This document shows, piece by piece, positions 1 through 8,292 of a stretch of 64,000 nucleotides of DNA. Made by a program: the position numbers and the translations under genes. The number at the start of each line of letters is the position of its first letter. The stretch's first letter is position 1. Source of the stretch: Litorivita sp050633545 (lineage in GTDB: Bacteria; Pseudomonadota; Alphaproteobacteria; Rhodobacterales; Rhodobacteraceae); NCBI GenBank assembly GCA_050633545.1, contig JBOEGS010000001.1, forward strand, positions 573,909 to 637,908, given 5' to 3'. The notes under the pieces are model-generated. The model worked only from the letters and a program-made list of their open reading frames with translations, was not told where the DNA came from and searched no databases.

Positions 1-2082
1 GGCACAGGTCTGGCAGGGGCTGCCGCATTCCTTGTAGCGCTTGAGCCAATCGAACATCCGCAGCCGCGCGGGGATCGCCAAGGCCGCGCCCAAGGGGCAC
101 AGGTAACGACAATAGAAACGTTCGACAAAAAGCCCCGCGATGACCAGCGCACCAGCATAGGCCACAAAGGGCCATGCGCGCATGAATTTGAGGATGATCG
201 CGGTTTTGAACGGCTCCACTTCGGCCAGATGTTCAGCCTGTTCGATGGAATAGAGCGAAACGCCGAACAGCCCGAGGAAGATCATATATTTGACCGCCCA
301 GAGCCTCTCGTGCAGCCCCCAAGGCAAGGTCCATTGCGGGATGCCGATGCGGCGCGCAACGCGGTTGGTCAATTCTTGCAATGCGCCAAAGGGGCACAGC
401 CATCCGCAATAGGCCCCGCGCCCCCAAAACAGCAGCGCCGCCGCGACCGAGAACCACAAGATAAAGGTCAGCGGATCGAGCAAGAAAGCCTGCCAGCTAA
501 AGCCCGACATCAACGCGCCAAACAGCGCCATCAGGTTGACCACCGACAATTGCGCATTGGCATACCAGCCTAAAAACACCAAGGTCAAAGCCAAGAAGCC
601 GACACGGAACATGCGCGTGGCCTTCTGTGACCGCGTGAGGAACTGCTGAAAGAAGAACGCGGTTGTAAGCACGGCCAGCATCGCCCCCAAAGCGGCGATC
701 TGCAGGCGTTTCTCTTGCCAGATCCGGCGCCAAAGCGCGTTTTGCGCGGCTGTTTCCGATGCATCCGGCTGCGCTATGGCTGCGGCAGGAGCGGCAACTT
801 CGGTCAGGTAAGCCTTGGGCAATTGATAGCCCAACTCAAAGGTGGTGAAGACCTTTTCGATCGCCGCCACTTCGCGCTGCACCAAGAGCTGCAAGCGAAA
901 GGGTTTTGCCGGATCAAATCCTGTATCCGCGGGGATTTTGAACAGGTCGCGCTCGATATATTCCGGCGCGCCCTCGGCTTGGATGATCCCCATCCGGTGA
1001 TGGTCACGGTCACGAAACCGCACGGACACATCGTCTTGGATCAGAACAATCCGGTCGAAAATACCGCCGCGCACATAGCCCGACCCTTTGAAGGAATACA
1101 GCCCGCGCCCGACCACCATGACGGCATGCTCGCCCTCGTCGAGCCACTCTTGCAGGTTGAGGTTTTCCGCCGTGCCCAAAAGGCTTTCACCGATGGGCGG
1201 GATGCTCACCAAAGCGGTTTGCATGTCGATGAAATTTGTCTCCGGCGGGCGTTTGATCGCACGTTTTGCTGCGCGTGGATCATCCAGTTGCGCAAAGGCC
1301 GCATTGATTTGCCCCACATCCAAAGACAGGCGGCGCAGCGTGCCGTCGCCTTCCATCACCGCCCAGTCGCGCGGCGCGGTGGCATTGGCGTTGATCGTGT
1401 ATTGCGGTCCCGTGGCCACATCAGGGCTAAGCCCCCCGAGCCCCAAGGCCCGCGCCACTTTGAGGCCCGCACGCACGATGCTGTCGTCAATCACCATCAC
1501 CGTCACGGTCGCGCCGGAGATGATATTGAGATCATGCGACGCGCCGCCAGAGGCCGCCTCGGCCGCCAGATCAAGGCCCTTATAGGCCGCGACCATCGCT
1601 TTGATTTTGCTGTCGGGAATGCCGATCAGAACAATAGGCTCGGAATGTTTGACCAAATCCACGCCCAAGACCCGTGCATCCAGATCCATCGCCACCATCG
1701 TATGGATCGGCTTGCCCGAATATCCGGTCGTTCCGACGAAATCCGAGGTGACAAAGACATATCCGATCTCTTCACCGCCGCGCAAAAGCGGCGCTACGGG
1801 CAGATCGGCGCGCGGCGCTCCGTAGGCGTCGGCCCCTTCGACCAAATCGGCGGGGGCCACTTTGGCAAGGTATGTGGGCAGAACCGGCGCATTTTGCGCC
1901 TCGGCGCGATGCGGCACACTCATGAGCAAGATCAGGCCGGTGACAAAGAAAGTGAGTGCCCAGAAAAGTGTGCGGGCCGCAAAGGCTTCGCGCAGATGCC
2001 GCCGGAAGATGCCATAGGCGGTGCGCAGATCACGCACGGCTAGCACCGCGAGGGAGGTGAAACGGAGGGGGAGATGCATCAT
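1..2082 (-). CDS. nosR: NosR, membrane flavo-iron-sulfur protein of nitrous oxide reductase maturation (3' end outside window)
   Basis: NosR is needed for expression and activity of periplasmic copper N2O reductase (NosZ), probably by passing electrons across the inner membrane. Translating the minus strand from the ATGATG at 2082-2077 gives about 694 residues with no stop. A first membrane segment lies near residues 35-55. A periplasmic FMN-binding domain follows, with an SGAT motif around residue 190 where FMN would be attached to Thr. Several membrane helices come after residue 450. Two polyferredoxin-type motifs, CGWLCPFGAL and CRYLCPLGAA, are followed by the beginning of the C-terminal 4Fe-4S motifs (CGSPCQTC), cut by the window edge. 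The family is usually 700-780 residues, so only a short tail is missing. The start overlaps the stop of the upstream small gene (ATGA). nosZDFYLX would be expected beyond the left edge, which cannot be seen. Confidence 0.93.
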   Translation of the reverse strand, partial: MMHLPLRFTSLAVLAVRDLRTAYGIFRRHLREAFAARTLFWALTFFVTGLILLMSVPHRAEAQNAPVLPTYLAKVAPADLVEGADAYGAPRADLPVAPLLRGGEEIGYVFVTSDFVGTTGYSGKPIHTMVAMDLDARVLGVDLVKHSEPIVLIGIPDSKIKAMVAAYKGLDLAAEAASGGASHDLNIISGATVTVMVIDDSIVRAGLKVARALGLGGLSPDVATGPQYTINANATAPRDWAVMEGDGTLRRLSLDVGQINAAFAQLDDPRAAKRAIKRPPETNFIDMQTALVSIPPIGESLLGTAENLNLQEWLDEGEHAVMVVGRGLYSFKGSGYVRGGIFDRIVLIQDDVSVRFRDRDHHRMGIIQAEGAPEYIERDLFKIPADTGFDPAKPFRLQLLVQREVAAIEKVFTTFELGYQLPKAYLTEVAAPAAAIAQPDASETAAQNALWRRIWQEKRLQIAALGAMLAVLTTAFFFQQFLTRSQKATRMFRVGFLALTLVFLGWYANAQLSVVNLMALFGALMSGFSWQAFLLDPLTFILWFSVAAALLFWGRGAYCGWLCPFGALQELTNRVARRIGIPQWTLPWGLHERLWAVKYMIFLGLFGVSLYSIEQAEHLAEVEPFKTAIILKFMRAWPFVAYAGALVIAGLFVERFYCRYLCPLGAALAIPARLRMFDWLKRYKECGSPCQTCA

Positions 2083-2468
2083 GAGGCCATTTCTTTTGAG
2101 TGCGCCGTTGGAGGTGCGCGCGCTTCAGCCATGCGCAAAGTTTGCGCAGGCAGCAGATGTCGCGCGTCGCTTTGCACCTTGGGTGCGCGCAAAAACGCAT
2201 CCGCCACATTCGCCGCCGCGCCCAGCGGTGCAAACGCGGTCAATTGGCAGTCTGCGCAGTGATCGCAGCGCATCTTCGAAGGAGAAACCGGTCGCCCGGA
2301 TGCGTCGAGTGTCACGGTTTGCGCGCCTTGCGCACCGCAAATAACGATATCGACCATGCCTTGGCGGCTCGCCGCATGGGTCAGCCGCGCGCCGGCACCC
2401 GCATAGGCTGCCGAACCGACGCAAAGCACCAGAATCATGCATAGAAGTTGGGTGGTCAAATATCTCAT
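2079..2468 (-). CDS. Small secreted cysteine-motif protein upstream of nosR (DUF2946-like)
   Basis: A 129-residue protein. The chosen start gives a clean signal peptide (MRYLTTQLLCMILVLCVGSA, cleavage after AYA), so the mature protein should be periplasmic. The middle carries a CxxCxxC motif (MRCDHCADC) that could bind a metal ion, a feature of DUF2946-type proteins seen near copper genes. Its stop overlaps the nosR start, so the two are co-transcribed. Two upstream in-frame ATGs (2495, 2480) exist. They would add residues ahead of the signal peptide and lie between the FNR box and the expected transcription start, so I prefer 2468. No clear Shine-Dalgarno precedes it, so translation may be leaderless. 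A copper-handling role for N2O reductase assembly is inference from position and motif. Confidence 0.7.
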   Translation of the reverse strand: MRYLTTQLLCMILVLCVGSAAYAGAGARLTHAASRQGMVDIVICGAQGAQTVTLDASGRPVSPSKMRCDHCADCQLTAFAPLGAAANVADAFLRAPKVQSDARHLLPAQTLRMAEARAPPTAHSKEMAS

Positions 2469-2504
2469 AGCCGCAGCCATAGCGCCGCGCCTCAAGGCAC
2501 GTCC

Positions 2505-2518
2505 TTGACCACAATCAA
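2505..2518 (-). promoter_or_regulatory. FNR/NnrR/Dnr-type box upstream of the nosR operon
   Basis: On the minus strand this reads TTGATTGTGGTCAA, matching the TTGAT-N4-ATCAA consensus of the Crp/Fnr superfamily (FnrL, NnrR, Dnr) at nine of ten half-site positions. A class II site centred at -41.5 would place the transcript start near 2470, at the preferred ATG at 2468. A weak -10 (TATGGC) lies near 2482-2477. Anaerobic or NO-responsive control of nos genes is well established; which regulator binds here is unknown. Confidence 0.7.
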
Positions 2519-2537
2519 TTCACTATTTTGAATAAAT

Positions 2538-2566
2538 AAAATCGCGGCGCAGCGCGGCGATTTTTT
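2538..2566. terminator. Bidirectional hairpin terminator between tonB and the nos operon
   Basis: AAAATCGC at 2538-2545 pairs with GCGATTTT at 2557-2564 around an 11-base GC-rich loop. A T-run follows on the plus strand, and TATTTATT follows the minus-strand copy. It sits downstream of tonB and upstream of the FNR box, so it probably ends the exb-tonB transcript. Confidence 0.5.
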
Positions 2567-2654
2567 GGGTAATCATGCCCGCAGCGCGCGCAAGAAACCC
2601 GCCTAGGCGCCATTCACAACCAACTAAATCGGGGCGATGCGTCAGTTCCTTGCG

Positions 2655-3569
2655 TCAGTTAAAAGAAATCGGCAAAGTAAAGGTATAGTTGGGTTTTTCG
2701 AGACCTTTGGGCGCGCGCGCAAACCGCCCTGCGCGTTTCACCGCGCCAATCGCAGCCTGATCAAGCGCTTTATGCCCCGATGATTTGGCAATCGACACGG
2801 CGCTGATGGAGCCGCTGGGCTGCACTGTCAGGCGCAGCACCACACGGCCGCGCAGCCGCGCCCCCGAGGGGGCGCGTTTGGCGCGATCAATACGGGCGCG
2901 GATTTGCCCGCCCCACACAGAGATCAAACGCGCCTGCTGGCCTTTGTTGAGGGTGGCAGCGCTTTGCGCGCCGCTCTGCCCCGCTTGGCGTCCGCCCCCC
3001 GCTCCCGCGGCCTTTTGAGCCGCCGAACCTTCCGAGGCGGTTTGCGCTTTGCGGGCGGGTTTGGCCCTCGTCTTGGCAGCTTCGGCAGGTCTCACGGATG
3101 TTTTCGCAGGCGCTTTGGCGGCTTGTTTTTCCGCAGGCGGCGCGGGGCGCGCCGCCGGACGTTTCGAGACGGACACCGCGAAAGCCGAAAGGTCCTCGGG
3201 TTCGGGCGCGGGCGCGGTGTCGACCATCGGCGCTTTGGGCGGGGCGTTGGCCGAGGGCAAGGCGATCATTTCGGGACGCGCAGGGCGTGCCGTCCGTTCG
3301 ATTACGGCCTGCACCTTCGGCGCGCGCTGTGTTTGCGGCGCGGGCATGTCAGGGCGCGGCGAGAGGACGCTTTGCGCCGTCTCGGGCGGGCGCTCCCAAG
3401 CCGCGACCAACGTCTCGATTTGTGGCGGCGCGGCCTCCAACGTGATCAAGGCCTCGCCCCCTGCACCGGAGGAGGTCAGGCCCTCGGAACGCGAGAACGT
3501 GAGAGCAAAGGCCAGATGCACGCATAGCGCCATAGCCGCAAACACCGATATCTCGAACGCGCGGGTCAT
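2655..3569 (-). CDS. TonB-family energy transducer
   Basis: TonB links the inner-membrane ExbB/ExbD proton channel to outer-membrane receptors. The 304-residue protein has a single N-terminal membrane helix (about residues 5-25). A long Ala/Pro/Lys-rich periplasmic span (about 60-215) suits crossing the periplasm. The C-terminal TonB domain (about 235-304) includes RLRGRVVLRLTVQPSGSI and ends in a YTFTLPISF beta-strand. Its ATG overlaps the stop of the preceding exbD, so it is the last gene of a four-gene operon. With a TonB-dependent receptor immediately upstream it most likely energises that receptor. Confidence 0.9.
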   Translation of the reverse strand: MTRAFEISVFAAMALCVHLAFALTFSRSEGLTSSGAGGEALITLEAAPPQIETLVAAWERPPETAQSVLSPRPDMPAPQTQRAPKVQAVIERTARPARPEMIALPSANAPPKAPMVDTAPAPEPEDLSAFAVSVSKRPAARPAPPAEKQAAKAPAKTSVRPAEAAKTRAKPARKAQTASEGSAAQKAAGAGGGRQAGQSGAQSAATLNKGQQARLISVWGGQIRARIDRAKRAPSGARLRGRVVLRLTVQPSGSISAVSIAKSSGHKALDQAAIGAVKRAGRFARAPKGLEKPNYTFTLPISFN

Positions 3570-3958
3570 GAGCCTTCGACGATCAAATCGACCTGTGACA
3601 CCCCTGCTTCGGCAAGCGTTTTGAGCAATCGCGCGACGCGGGCGGCGGGGGTTTGTTTGTCTGCGCGCAGTTGCGGCGCGGGCCCGTCCGGCGTGCGCGC
3701 CGCGATAAAGGCTTGGACCGCCGCATCGCCGCGCGCATCGCCAAAGGCGATCTCGCCTGACGCGGACAGCAAGAGCACCGGCGCGATCTGAGCCGCCGCC
3801 CCGTCCTGCGCGGCGGGCGGCATGACGGAAAACGGATCGGGCGGTGCGATTTGCGAGGTCATCAGAAAAAAGATCAGCAGCAAGAAGACCACATTGATCA
3901 TCGGGACAATCGACTCGGGCGCTTGCTTGCGCGGTTTGGGGCGAAAATCGAAACTCAT
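3566..3958 (-). CDS. exbD: ExbD-family biopolymer transport protein (second copy)
   Basis: A 130-residue ExbD/TolR protein: short cytoplasmic N-terminus, one membrane helix (about residues 17-36, PMINVVFLLLIFFLMTSQ) and a periplasmic domain. The conserved membrane Asp of ExbD (D in the usual PMIDVVF) is Asn here, at PMINVVF, while the neighbouring ExbD copy keeps it. That fits a pair of non-equivalent ExbD subunits with only one carrying the proton-accepting Asp. The start was placed at the ATG overlapping the stop of the upstream copy; a longer frame reading exists but is out of phase with the domain. Overlaps tonB by four bases. Confidence 0.88.
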   Translation of the reverse strand: MSFDFRPKPRKQAPESIVPMINVVFLLLIFFLMTSQIAPPDPFSVMPPAAQDGAAAQIAPVLLLSASGEIAFGDARGDAAVQAFIAARTPDGPAPQLRADKQTPAARVARLLKTLAEAGVSQVDLIVEGS

Positions 3959-4356
3959 TCGATCACCACCAAGCGGGTAAAACCGGCGCGGCGCAAGGCC
4001 TCTGCCACGGTGACAATACGCTGTAGCACCGCGCCTTCGCCGCCGCGCAAGATGATCACATCCTCGCGCGATGCAGTCAGCGCGCCAAGCCGTGCGCCCA
4101 GCGCGGCCTCGTCCACATCGACCCCGTTCAATTGCACACCGTGCGGCAAAATCTCGATCAGCCGCGGCGGGCCTGCGTAATCGCCGCCGCCCGTTGCGAG
4201 CGGCATCGGCAGGGCCGTATCCATCCCGAACCGCGAGGCCAACATGAAAAACACCAAAAGCAAAAACACCACGTCGATCATTGGCGTCAGGCTCGGTCGC
4301 CTGCGCCTGCGCCGCAGCGGTGAAAAATCGATCTGCCCGCCCGCGCTTCGGGTCAT
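3955..4356 (-). CDS. exbD: ExbD-family biopolymer transport protein (first copy)
   Basis: A 133-residue ExbD/TolR protein. A basic N-terminus (FSPLRRRRRRPSL) precedes a membrane helix with the canonical PMIDVVFLLLVFFML motif, whose Asp (about residue 28) is the proton-conducting residue. The periplasmic domain follows. The start ATG overlaps the exbB stop. Two consecutive exbD genes occur in several proteobacterial exbBDD-tonB operons; this copy should be the proton-conducting one. Confidence 0.9.
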   Translation of the reverse strand: MTRSAGGQIDFSPLRRRRRRPSLTPMIDVVFLLLVFFMLASRFGMDTALPMPLATGGGDYAGPPRLIEILPHGVQLNGVDVDEAALGARLGALTASREDVIILRGGEGAVLQRIVTVAEALRRAGFTRLVVIE

Positions 4357-5324
4357 TGCGCCACAAGGGCCGATTGCCCTTGCGCGGTGTCTGGCTGCAC
4401 CGCTTCGGTTTGCTGCGGGCGCGACGGAGCGATGCTGGCCTGATGGACAAAGATACGCGCCGCAAAGCTTTCCATATCTTCGCGCACGCGGTCGATCACG
4501 GCCTCGAACCACGTAAGCGCGATGGAAGCGGGGATCGCCACCGCCATGCCCGCAGCCGTGGTCAAGAGCGCCTCCCAAATCCCGCCTGCGAGCAAAGCCG
4601 GATCGGCGCGGTTTCCGGCTTCTTGCAACGCCTGGAAGGCCGAGATCATGCCCAAGACCGTCCCCAACAGCCCCAACAGCGGAGCAATCGTGGCGATGAG
4701 TTCAAGGGCGCGCAACCCGCCCGAGGCACCCGAAAGGATCTCGCGCGCATTGCGCGTCGCCTCTTCGCGGGCGGCATCCAATGGACGCCCGCGCGCGGCC
4801 TGCATCATCGCGGTGCAAAACCGGCTGCGCATTCCGCGGCGCGGCGCGACCATCGCCAAGGCGCCCTGTGCATCGCCCGCTTCCCATTGCGCCACGGCCT
4901 TGAGCGAGGTTTGCCGCGACCATGCTCCCATGAGGATCAACCGCCAGACCTTCCACAAGATCAACGTCAATGTCAGCACCGATAAGGCGGCAATCACCCA
5001 GATCGCCGGACCGCCGGTTCGCAAAAAGCCGCCTGCGCGCTCAAGAACACCAGCCATGCCTGCTTGCGGCGCAGCCGCCCCTTGATCGACCGGCGGGTCA
5101 GCGGGCGCTACGCTTTGAACGGCGGCAGCTTCGGCGGCTTGCTCTTCGACGGGCACATTGACCAAAGGCGCCTGTGGCATCGCGGGTGCAGCGGGAGGCG
5201 AGACGGCGGGGGGCGTCAGCGGCGCAGGCCCCTCCGATTGGGCCGCGCCTGCGCCTGCCGTTACAGCAAGACCCGTTAGACCCACAAAGGCCATGCGCAA
5301 AAGGCTGTGTCGCACTGTCATCAT
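4353..5324 (-). CDS. exbB: ExbB/TolQ/MotA-family proton channel protein
   Basis: A 323-residue protein with an N-terminal signal-like segment (about 1-30) and a Pro/Ala-rich periplasmic stretch. A membrane helix lies around 105-130. The C-terminal MotA/TolQ/ExbB core (about 190-300) contains LELIATIAPLLGLLGTVLGM and LLTTAAGMAVAIPASI, typical of ExbB. The extended N-terminus is like the long ExbB variants found with two ExbD copies. An AAGGGA ribosome site precedes the two adjacent ATGs (5324 and 5321); either could be used. First gene of exbB-exbD-exbD-tonB. Confidence 0.9.
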   Translation of the reverse strand: MMTVRHSLLRMAFVGLTGLAVTAGAGAAQSEGPAPLTPPAVSPPAAPAMPQAPLVNVPVEEQAAEAAAVQSVAPADPPVDQGAAAPQAGMAGVLERAGGFLRTGGPAIWVIAALSVLTLTLILWKVWRLILMGAWSRQTSLKAVAQWEAGDAQGALAMVAPRRGMRSRFCTAMMQAARGRPLDAAREEATRNAREILSGASGGLRALELIATIAPLLGLLGTVLGMISAFQALQEAGNRADPALLAGGIWEALLTTAAGMAVAIPASIALTWFEAVIDRVREDMESFAARIFVHQASIAPSRPQQTEAVQPDTAQGQSALVAQ

Positions 5325-5350
5325 TTTATCCCTTACTGCCTATAGCACGG

Positions 5351-5374
5351 CCACGGCCCCGAGGGGAGCCGTGG
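5351..5374 (-). other. Intergenic hairpin between the TonB-dependent receptor and exbB
   Basis: CCACGGC (5351-5357) pairs with GCCGTGG (5368-5374). There is no T-run after it on the minus strand, so it is more likely an mRNA-stabilising or attenuating hairpin between the receptor gene and the exb operon than a strong terminator. Confidence 0.3.
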
Positions 5375-5443
5375 CGGCGGGCTGATCTTTATGATGCCGG
5401 ACCGCCGCCCGTCTCACATGTGCCAGCCATCTCGAACGCAGCG

Positions 5444-7408
5444 CTAGAACCGCAAGTTGGTGGTCAAAGCAATCGTCCGCCCCGGTTCGGAGACGGGCAC
5501 AATGCGTGACGACATACCGATGCCATCGCTGGTGCGGCTGGCGTAGTGTTCGTCAAATAGATTGCGCACATCGAGCCGAACCTCAAGCCCGCTCATCTTG
5601 CGCGGCGTATAGGAGGCAAAAACATTGACGACCTCATAGGCGGGAAGCGCCTCCATCCCGCCGCTGCCATTCGTGTCGCTATTTTCAAGCGCGATCTCGG
5701 CGGTTCCGCCTAACGTCCATTGATCATTGAGCGTCCAAGCCCCCGACAGGCCAATCAAGTGGCCAACCGGACGGCCATAGTAATAGCTCGTTGTGCCGAT
5801 CGGCGCACCGTCCAGTTCAACATCCGCGTAGGTCCAGTTCACCTGTGCGTAGCCCTGCGCGCCGGTATAGCGCAGCGATGCGTCGATGCCTTTCGAGGTC
5901 AGGTCCGATGTGGTGCGTGCAGCGCCCAGCACATAATCGACATCGTTGATTTCGGTATAAAAGAGGGCGGCGCTGGTTTGCCAGCCGCCCGTTTCATAGC
6001 GCAGCCCCAACCGTGCATTGTTGGAGCGCGCGGCGCTTGGCGCGTTATAGGCCCATGCTCCGCCGAGGTTGATCAAAGAGGCTTCGCTCAACTCGTAGCC
6101 GCCCCAATTTGATGCCACGCCGACATTCAATGTCAGCCCTTGCGACAGCAGGACATCCGCCGCAACATTGGCGCTCGCGCCGCTGTCTTTGTGGGTGCTG
6201 CCATCGGCCAGTTTGAAGGTCTGTGTATCCACCCGCAGGCCATAGCTGAGCGACAGGCGGCTGCCGACATCTTGGCGCATCTGGGCATAAAGACCGATGT
6301 TGTCGAGGGTCTCTTTCGAGGCGCCGACATTGAGCGCACCGTGCCCTTCGGCAGTGTCATGGAAGAAATCCAGACCAGCGGTCAACACGCCTGTGCCGAT
6401 CTCGAAGGCGTTTTCGATCTTGCCGCTCAGCGAAGTATTGGTCCCGACCGCGCCGCCCGCTTCGACCAGTTGTTCGTTATAGGACAGTTGCACCTCGGGG
6501 GCAAAACCGCCGTCAGACGCTTCGTCGGTATAGGTCAGCGTGTAGGATTTTCGCTCGGACAGCGCCTCACGGTAGACCGAAGGCCGCCCGACCACGGCGC
6601 CGAAATCGGGGCGCGCGAAATACAGCCCCCCCGGTCCGCCCTGCATCGCGCGGGTGCCGCTGTCGCTGGCATAATCGGCGGCAAATTCAATGCGCTTGCC
6701 GCTTTGCGAAGTATAGGCAAATTTGGCCGTATAGGCATCTACATCCGATTGCGTGCCGCGCACGACCGCGCCCGATCCATCGGTGTAATCATCGCCATGC
6801 GTGCGCGTGGCGTTGAGCAGATATTCAAAACCGCCCTGCACACCAAAGACCGTCACGCCGGTGCGCAATGTGTTGCCGTTCGAGCTATAGCCCAAACTGC
6901 TCATGCCGCCAAAACTGTCGCCCGGCTGCAAAAGATCGCGTGCATCCACGGTCTCATAGGCCAAAAGCCCGCCCAAAGCGCCAGGTCCGGCGTCAGCGGG
7001 GGCAAGGCCGGAGCTGACCTCGACACGCTTCAAGAGCGCCGGATCCATCAAAACATTGCCCGTGTGGTGGAAGGCCGATTTGTTTTGCCGCGCGCCGTCA
7101 ATGGTCACGGCCAAGAGGCTTTCCTCGACCCCGTGCACAAAGACCTTTTTGGCAATCGCCGCGCCGCCCGAGGCTTTGACTTCGGACTCGCCGGCAAACA
7201 CATCGGCAATGGTTTCGGGGTTACGCTGTGCAAGCGCTTCATCGCCGATGGACATATTGCCCAGCGCGTCCTGCGCATCTTCGGATTGCACCCGAATTTC
7301 ATCGAGCGCAATTGCTTCTTGGCCCTGCGCGACGCCCGCGCCCAACATGGCCGACAGGGCAATCACGCAAGTCGCAGTCTGTCTCAAATATGGTGTGGTT
7401 CCAGCCAT
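5444..7408 (-). CDS. TonB-dependent outer-membrane receptor, probably for an iron chelate
   Basis: A 654-residue precursor with a signal peptide (about 1-29, ending GVAQGQE) and a Ton-box-like segment IALDEIRVQ directly after it. A plug domain (about 35-160) contains VFVHGVEESLLAVTIDGARQ and RVEVSSGLAPADAGPGALGG. A 22-strand-type barrel ends in the aromatic residue of IALTTNLRF. The usual FRAPSLYE motif of haem receptors is replaced (ASNWGGYELSEA), so haem specificity is doubtful. Neighbours are exbBDD-tonB downstream and a FecCD-type ABC importer upstream, all on the same strand. That argues for a ferric siderophore; copper is a weaker possibility given the nearby nos genes. An AAGGGA ribosome site lies nine bases before the ATG. 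Confidence 0.88.
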   Translation of the reverse strand: MAGTTPYLRQTATCVIALSAMLGAGVAQGQEAIALDEIRVQSEDAQDALGNMSIGDEALAQRNPETIADVFAGESEVKASGGAAIAKKVFVHGVEESLLAVTIDGARQNKSAFHHTGNVLMDPALLKRVEVSSGLAPADAGPGALGGLLAYETVDARDLLQPGDSFGGMSSLGYSSNGNTLRTGVTVFGVQGGFEYLLNATRTHGDDYTDGSGAVVRGTQSDVDAYTAKFAYTSQSGKRIEFAADYASDSGTRAMQGGPGGLYFARPDFGAVVGRPSVYREALSERKSYTLTYTDEASDGGFAPEVQLSYNEQLVEAGGAVGTNTSLSGKIENAFEIGTGVLTAGLDFFHDTAEGHGALNVGASKETLDNIGLYAQMRQDVGSRLSLSYGLRVDTQTFKLADGSTHKDSGASANVAADVLLSQGLTLNVGVASNWGGYELSEASLINLGGAWAYNAPSAARSNNARLGLRYETGGWQTSAALFYTEINDVDYVLGAARTTSDLTSKGIDASLRYTGAQGYAQVNWTYADVELDGAPIGTTSYYYGRPVGHLIGLSGAWTLNDQWTLGGTAEIALENSDTNGSGGMEALPAYEVVNVFASYTPRKMSGLEVRLDVRNLFDEHYASRTSDGIGMSSRIVPVSEPGRTIALTTNLRF

Positions 7409-7499
7409 TTCTCATGTCCCTTATGACGGATATTAAGGGCTGGCGGCTAATTCTGGTCGAGCGCGGCTGGCGGTTTGGGTCGTCCTATTATTTCCGACA

Positions 7500-7527
7500 A
7501 TTATAGTCAAGATATAAAGATGCCCAA
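7500..7527 (-). promoter_or_regulatory. Candidate promoter of the TonB-dependent receptor
   Basis: On the minus strand a perfect TATAAT (7505-7500) lies 16 bases after TTGGGC (7527-7522), giving a leader of about 85 bases before the receptor ATG. The surroundings are AT-rich compared with the rest of the window. No convincing Fur, Irr or RirA operator was recognised. Confidence 0.4.
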
Positions 7528-7539
7528 AATCCCCGCCCT

Positions 7540-8292
7540 TCAGACCATGACCACAGGACGCCCGCCATGCACGATCACTTCGGCCTGCGTGTCAAATACG
7601 TCGCTTAGCATCGCGCGGGTTATGACGGTGTTCGGAGTGCCTTTCGCCACGACCCTCCCCGCCCGCATAGCCACAATTCTATCGGCAAAGGCGGCGGCAT
7701 AGTTGATGTCATGCAGCACGACGACCACGGTTTTACCGCCCTGCGCCGCCATCGTGCGCAGCAACCCCATCAGATCCCGCGCCCCCGCGATATCGAGATT
7801 GTTCAATGGCTCGTCCAGCAACAGGTATTCGGTGCCTTGCGCCCATGCCATCGCCGCGCGGGCGCGCTGTCTTTGCCCGCCGGACACCTCATCCAGAAAC
7901 CGGTCCTTGATCGCTGCAATTTCGAACCGCTCGATCGCCTCATCGGTGATCGCATGATCGGCGGCGCTGGGGCGTCCCCTATGCCAAGGATACCGCCCGA
8001 AGCCGACCAATTCGGAAAGCCGCAGCCGCGCGGCGATATGATCGCTTTGCGCCATAATGGCGATTTGCCGCGCCAAGGCACGATCGGTGATCTGTGTCAT
8101 CGGTTGCCCGTCGATCACGATCTCGCCCTGTTGCAATTTTTGCAATCGCGCGACAAGCGACAAAAGGGTTGATTTGCCTGCGCCATTCGGCCCGATCAGC
8201 GCCGTGACACCGCCCTGCTCGATGGTCAGGTCAATCCGGTCCAAAACCGGCCGCCCTGCAAGTCGGTGGCTCACATTTTTAATTTCAATCAA
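7540..8292 (-). CDS. Iron-chelate ABC transporter, ATP-binding protein
   Basis: A 250-residue ABC ATPase of the FecE/YclP type. Walker A is GPNGAGKST (about residues 35-43), the signature is SGGQRQRARAAMAWAQ (about 135-150), Walker B is YLLLDEP and the H-loop is VVLHDINYA. It powers import of an iron chelate by the two membrane subunits encoded upstream. Its ATG overlaps the stop of the permease gene, so it is the last gene of binding protein-permease-permease-ATPase. The closest recalled homologues are the petrobactin/catecholate systems (YclP, FatE, CeuD). Confidence 0.92.
   Translation of the reverse strand: MIEIKNVSHRLAGRPVLDRIDLTIEQGGVTALIGPNGAGKSTLLSLVARLQKLQQGEIVIDGQPMTQITDRALARQIAIMAQSDHIAARLRLSELVGFGRYPWHRGRPSAADHAITDEAIERFEIAAIKDRFLDEVSGGQRQRARAAMAWAQGTEYLLLDEPLNNLDIAGARDLMGLLRTMAAQGGKTVVVVLHDINYAAAFADRIVAMRAGRVVAKGTPNTVITRAMLSDVFDTQAEVIVHGGRPVVMV

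Noticed and set aside
715..2043. Long plus-strand open frame over nosR
   Set aside because: It is the antisense of a clear NosR translation; its own translation has no family motifs and a His/Arg-rich shadow composition.
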